Source: an uncultured Bacteroidales bacterium (lineage in GTDB: Bacteria > Bacteroidota > Bacteroidia > Bacteroidales > SZUA-534). From it: a stretch of 64,000 nucleotides of DNA. Where the stretch lies: contig CADASL010000004.1 in assembly GCA_902790595.1 (NCBI GenBank), positions 248,001-312,000 of the forward strand, written 5' to 3'. Positions 62,901 through 64,000 of this stretch are shown here, piece after piece. Position 1 is the first letter of the stretch; every line of letters begins with the position of its first letter. Made by a program: the position numbers and the translations under genes. The notes under the pieces were generated by a model. That model did not search any database. It had not been told where the DNA came from and saw only the letters and a program-made list of their open reading frames with translations.

Positions 62901-64000
62901 GGCAACCATTGGTTACAGCGCGGCCGATGTCTATGGCAGCATAACATCGCTGCCAATTTCGGGATACGCTTTCCGTACAACGGAGTCGCTCTACTGTTAC
63001 TGGAAGAACAGCTCAGCAGGATTTGAGAACCCCGGAACTATGACGTTCATCGGACGTTGGTTCTCTGATAACCTTACAAATGGCTCTGTGCCCACCTCAT
63101 ATGAGGCTGGCCGCAAACCGCTAACAGGCGATTGGGAACGCTATGGCACAGCTTCGGTAAATGTTGCCGGAAGGGTTGACTGCCCCGAAGAACGTTATAT
63201 GCAGATTGCGGATGAAGTTGATGCCAGCGGTTATTACTCCTGCGGTATCCACAATGCCTTTGTTGATTGTACACAGCTTTACACATCAAGAGTTGCCGAA
63301 GAAACAGGTGTTGTCAACTGGAATGATCCGAATTCGTGGTCGAGAGAGGAGTGCGGCGAGCCTGCGGGCATTACCCCCGGCAATACCACCGCCGTTCAGA
63401 TTGGCGGCAATGGCAAGCATCATAAAGTAGTAATAACTGAAAATGGAAAATCGTGTGCAAGTTTGAATATAATGCCAGGGTCAACTTTGGATTTGGGAAC
63501 GACAAGCAATCATAATTTCCAAATCATTGAAGTTGATGAGGCTATTGGCGCCGGAACATTGGAGTTGGCGTCAGCCAAATTCCCGAGAGGCGACTTTGGC
63601 AAATTCCTCGGCGCGAACGGTGGCACGGTGAAGTATTATGTAAATGAGGGTAGTGTCGGATATACCATTCCAAATAAATCAGAGGGTAATGAAACCACGC
63701 TTGCCAATTATTGCAATTTGACAGTTGGCGGTTGCGCTGCCGACAAGCGGATCACTATGCCGAACCAGAACATTACCGTTTACAGAAATTTCACTGTTGA
63801 GGGATGGGCGAAGTCGTGCAGTTATGAAGCGCGCACTGTGACTATCGACAGCAATATGGTAATCAAGAACGATGTTGCAAGAGAGGTGGCAAATGGTGGG
63901 TTCTCATTCTGGGAAGATGGCAGCAGGAAAAGGGTTCAGACATATAAAGTTTTGGGAAATGTGATTGTCGCCGAAGACGCTGAACTGACTGTTGGTGGCG
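53989..64000 (+). CDS. Giant repetitive secreted adhesin, C-terminus outside window
   Basis: From ATG 53989 (MKKNFSNMMNLVSAIRVKVF, then CLAVFAVLAGANNDVWAG as signal peptide) I found no in-frame stop to base 64000, giving at least 3,337 residues. The composition is Gly, Thr, Asn, Ser and Asp rich with short beta strands (TLTINGNV-like), as in beta-helix adhesins. Modules of the form GSWDDPSTW...GDxVxIxxGH occur near 54127, 60484 (GRWNDPSTW) and 63316 (NWNDPNSW), and a shorter one near 57310. A second module, VxYNxxSTxxxxGxYxxLTxNG..LCxDV, occurs about six times between 55370 and 59850. Long surface proteins of this kind in Bacteroidota often use the type IX secretion system; its C-terminal signal would lie outside the window. 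Confidence 0.85.
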   Translation, partial: MKKNFSNMMNLVSAIRVKVFCLAVFAVLAGANNDVWAGDYSTAKSGSWDDPSTWVGGVVPSGVRGNKDVVTIRAGHEITISSNAGDVSQVILKNGSHLIINAYINLTGDGGKTNTIYADDGTGGTITIGENVTVVVEKTVYAKKNLVIDGSGELDVWSAFKTDETSTITVSSSLTLLASPPKNGSTDVGANIIVEGNVFKNEKGSTNIKSLTINGGTYKATNNSTVTNRLILNGGTLEVQSGKKLTATANPIQVTENSTIKGSGKPFAAGTTIAFEGGETLTIEGNVDLSSVTAFSGSGNIKIFDGSVLTLNGNTFDGDITILKDEEGTGVLNITGNLTGGDESTFKTEVSTTLNSGCSLVNVTKMDIADGTFTNNGTISDLESLTIGADANFSLNSDLTVSDKLVLLGGLASGNIEFEGNEITFGSNSDISDEASLTITNDVTINGYTGCVENVTIEDDKNVEYNSASTKIIGAKYGDLTIANTGSVTLCGDVEVTGAADFGGGVTVADGQTLTLSGAAGTSINGLTLQSGSTLVANGDLTIAGDADLKGTISGGHQITITGENVDLSGLTIADDGSSIEIESNATISNLTDCDLPVSITDDYEVVYNASSSRVLAGTYSKLTINGDAELCDDVIVNGEVTINGAISGGHSITANGGTVNLGENAAVADDGSSILINGDAGSVVINGYKGQSGITVADNLNATYDENSTYVYAATYASLKTKATAFTINNNVTVAGKFDVALETEETLTISGNKKLTLNGEIAGGKTIVANGATIEIGDADAAVAGTFVLENSGALVFKRSDKTLSNLNVGTGCSADFQVSATLVNPTLTGGVNLKADETLTLSGNIVFGENDIVKGAGSHVVVNSGSTICNLTGDFGIEFDGDKNITYDATSTKIKGGTYNNLTVNGNAALCGDVEVSGAFAWNANITLAGRNLTLANGIADSPSFGENNMIVVGHNGISEGNLIITKMDALTFPIGTTQGAEKQYAPVRITGTLSGTGAFVSVTSANKIDDGGSDFNLKRSWDIVTENLDAYTDATITLIYDNDDSGAGLFTALKHKSATLDPSDPNVDFDRAANTFVVSGLNDFSGHWTAIDNSLVAYSKPGVNPWNGDDTWEDKDGNPILAANITEDVNIFIREGSTVNSVDNIRAKIVEIEGDFVKDPAHTMTFSCVTGKGKILVDGVFTTGGSDVYEPFLSTGGGTVELTGDFSGQEEFTFNNLVLNASAATTINNPNTGHIYGDLTIKEGSANVTISGGNAITVDSSIVVSAGRELIFNFARTITAGTINTRATGSKVQFAEDITISGDSITLLGTGFEVASTLTLDCSTSSESDATIGGEGIVSLSEDEDKDLNGEIIFANLKMNTSGRVDGNITTTNFLSDAHVTINGDGKLTINGTTPTGKIITVNVKNLELRGSGMIGAKFIVNEGDTLTNARTNNKLSDVTINNGVLVSYFNIDNLTMNGANAHLIAKSNMSINEHSKLSGIVETETNTLTFKKNIDFEEIESLIGTFKAEGGIGSTMTKLGKCLGDSYTFEAVGEKLVTYAASCTYMLSGSYYKLTLNGSAISLCGNVSVSNVFTPSNTTLTGVGESVVFAANGNVAGGKNIVFNNLNVELNQSNLSSTTISATGLNIAANNTLTIKGNVEIITNALTFGGTGEIVIDEGATLTNSVGVTFANDQTISGKGTFVVNADISSANKLTTFANITKNAGANNSVAEYEVKGGVFTNNSTNTITKLTVLDSAKIVVAATTNVTTMALASGASGKAGTLQLLEGQELVAGGSGLSILGNSVIINGTDSRINAANIELAANVNLTIDSTMTLTSPLHLHRTDTITGRNAAALAWTTDEARKVIVDAGRKLAIAGELSIGSDVTLDGKILATSNSKFNLGGANVTFTTASSFDGTSGKIRFTRAEGVTIKDLNVDPQVASANVEYVATVTYASNCTGMLPGVYPALTLNTLEARNISMFDNVTIDGELDWDEGRIALNGKELTIGELYSVEDFDAGHMVLAGDNGKLVYKEKTGSDDRQVVFPVGTLTYGQMGEIMYIYSPVEAKELEMAVGDIIKVGVTGESLSGSSSDLCRYWTIDAADDMGGELTLHYDDADDVKGYGKSDGHFWKVFVGDTVFNTETPSSPFSNNQIVITTTSINGTWTAVEYPVITTLYSFNTGRWNDPSTWTTISTGNEWVNPGSLPQAGVYYDFVILGSDSISAGDDNRILARSITLKGQDTKLVITKDCEVDVNNLTGVGMLILQDRGDFPHIADTKEFMSSRGGTTVFSGTPDDSGYELQQLTFNNLAIRYDKNNVLLTLPEDKQRLTVNGDLEIDNGALVYTAVSQAIHVEGNVDIKTKGKILTTVGAGAHNKADTLQVRGNMYNRGTVKLTNRVWADYATEAMAPEGLKGRGILRFVGESNNRLECYSTTNISQLIIDKGVDATYKLTLYSEGEESFGLLGYAINDVMPDGFAEGVPYPADPEIYYKPLWIKCGTLELTGDVHIRSLAESRDKQYDCAYIPASGCLYLNGANVEVDATISSAKSVSWASVIPAGKLIIEQGLFDGKGSSGITFVGTSYIEVKGQGKLKIATFRPSNFAANGTTTFILSDEGNVTVTGDGDANSKNDVKNALFSMPEPTYTFNMTGGTLELQTALPGGAFVVKSNPLNGEISGGKIILNTGGAWKSLTDDASVGNYLIASELPLFDLVLKNEQNEPSNKSYVKHYIDNKGDVVASTVIKHDLTIDSDVIFDTNGKKITIGGSLIVNSGAKVYTKNSEFVMTGTGNITINGAIENSSTDNTPGFNKLTIAENARIKFDNGVDVRGKFTLAEGAEMLDNSNDNVYTMYGDAEFDGTYAREETGAGKIVVKGSKILSTGAGKVNNLEINTGSELKLENPTNPGASTALTVTGKLDFASNTRFNIGSSNLILDEKSSVEATGGEFGNERMILTVGSSARGVTRVYSEASNNFTFQFGIQSNGNYYYTPATIGYSAADVYGSITSLPISGYAFRTTESLYCYWKNSSAGFENPGTMTFIGRWFSDNLTNGSVPTSYEAGRKPLTGDWERYGTASVNVAGRVDCPEERYMQIADEVDASGYYSCGIHNAFVDCTQLYTSRVAEETGVVNWNDPNSWSREECGEPAGITPGNTTAVQIGGNGKHHKVVITENGKSCASLNIMPGSTLDLGTTSNHNFQIIEVDEAIGAGTLELASAKFPRGDFGKFLGANGGTVKYYVNEGSVGYTIPNKSEGNETTLANYCNLTVGGCAADKRITMPNQNITVYRNFTVEGWAKSCSYEARTVTIDSNMVIKNDVAREVANGGFSFWEDGSRKRVQTYKVLGNVIVAEDAELTVGG

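Noticed and set aside
54052..63289. Many open frames of 60-380 codons on the minus strand, opposite the adhesin
   Set aside because: They are low-complexity mirror images of the Thr/Asn/Gly-rich plus-strand repeats, lack start regions and domains, and the plus-strand frame is continuous with a signal peptide.
1..64000. tRNA or rRNA genes
   Set aside because: No cloverleaf with CCA end or rRNA-like stretch was noticed in the spacers by reading; a covariance search was not possible.

Overview
The window looks like a chromosome segment of a Bacteroidota (Bacteroidales-like) bacterium. The signs are SusC/SusD pairs, several TonB-dependent receptors, DUF4249, DUF4105/Lnb and DUF3667-type genes, A-rich leaders instead of strong Shine-Dalgarno sites, and many copies of the Bacteroidota minus-7 promoter box TAnnTTTG. 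Coding density is moderate. Many intergenic gaps are filled with recurring short phrases and palindromes.

Layout. 1-1.6 kb: an ECF sigma factor, a membrane-anchored anti-sigma-like protein and a truncated DUF4097-like gene (minus strand). 1.7-15 kb: housekeeping and envelope genes: a YitT-type membrane protein, glmS, a DUF3667-like membrane protein, a flavodoxin lipoprotein, a bile-acid/sodium-symporter-family transporter with a lipoprotein lipase, and a purB / MsbA-type ABC exporter / YejM-like sulfatase-fold operon. 15.2-41.4 kb: a sulfur-amino-acid region, interrupted at 25.4-27.3 kb by an AT-rich ATPase/nuclease pair that looks like an acquired defence module. 41.5-53.6 kb: housekeeping genes (Lrp, fabD, folE, rlmB, NUDIX, pyrE, DUF4105), a TonB receptor with two tandem DUF4249 lipoproteins, and an IS200-like transposase set in REP-like repeats. 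53.99 kb to the end: one open reading frame of at least 3,337 codons for a secreted repetitive adhesin that runs off the window.

The sulfur region is the most notable part. A gamma-family PLP enzyme and a MalY/PatB C-S lyase come first. Then follows a small open reading frame with four consecutive cysteine codons, upstream of a solute-binding protein, SusC, SusD and a YtkA-like lipoprotein. After the defence island come a TonB receptor, a cystine-type DAACS symporter and a papain-like-fold protein. The last block is cysK, a ThiS-like sulfur carrier with a C-terminal extension past its glycines, a MoeB/ThiF adenylyltransferase, a DsrE-like protein, TusA, a JAMM protease, a family 2B encapsulin shell with a cyclic-nucleotide-binding-like insert, its probable cargo cysteine desulfurase with a long disordered N-terminus, an ATP-grasp ligase, an esterase and an EpsC-type serine acetyltransferase. 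One palindromic sequence recurs ahead of four transcription units of this region, and a second promoter block is shared by two, so the region looks co-regulated.

A consistent model, which is inference, is this. Outer-membrane receptors and a symporter bring in sulfur compounds, and lyases and the encapsulated desulfurase release sulfur. TusA/DsrE relay it to the carrier protein, which the JAMM protease has trimmed and MoeB has activated. CysK and EpsC then rebuild cysteine. The cysteine-run leader suggests that cysteine starvation induces uptake. Encapsulin/desulfurase pairs and JAMM-processed sulfur carriers are each known; their joining in one locus with SusCD uptake and a cysteine leader is the part that may be new.
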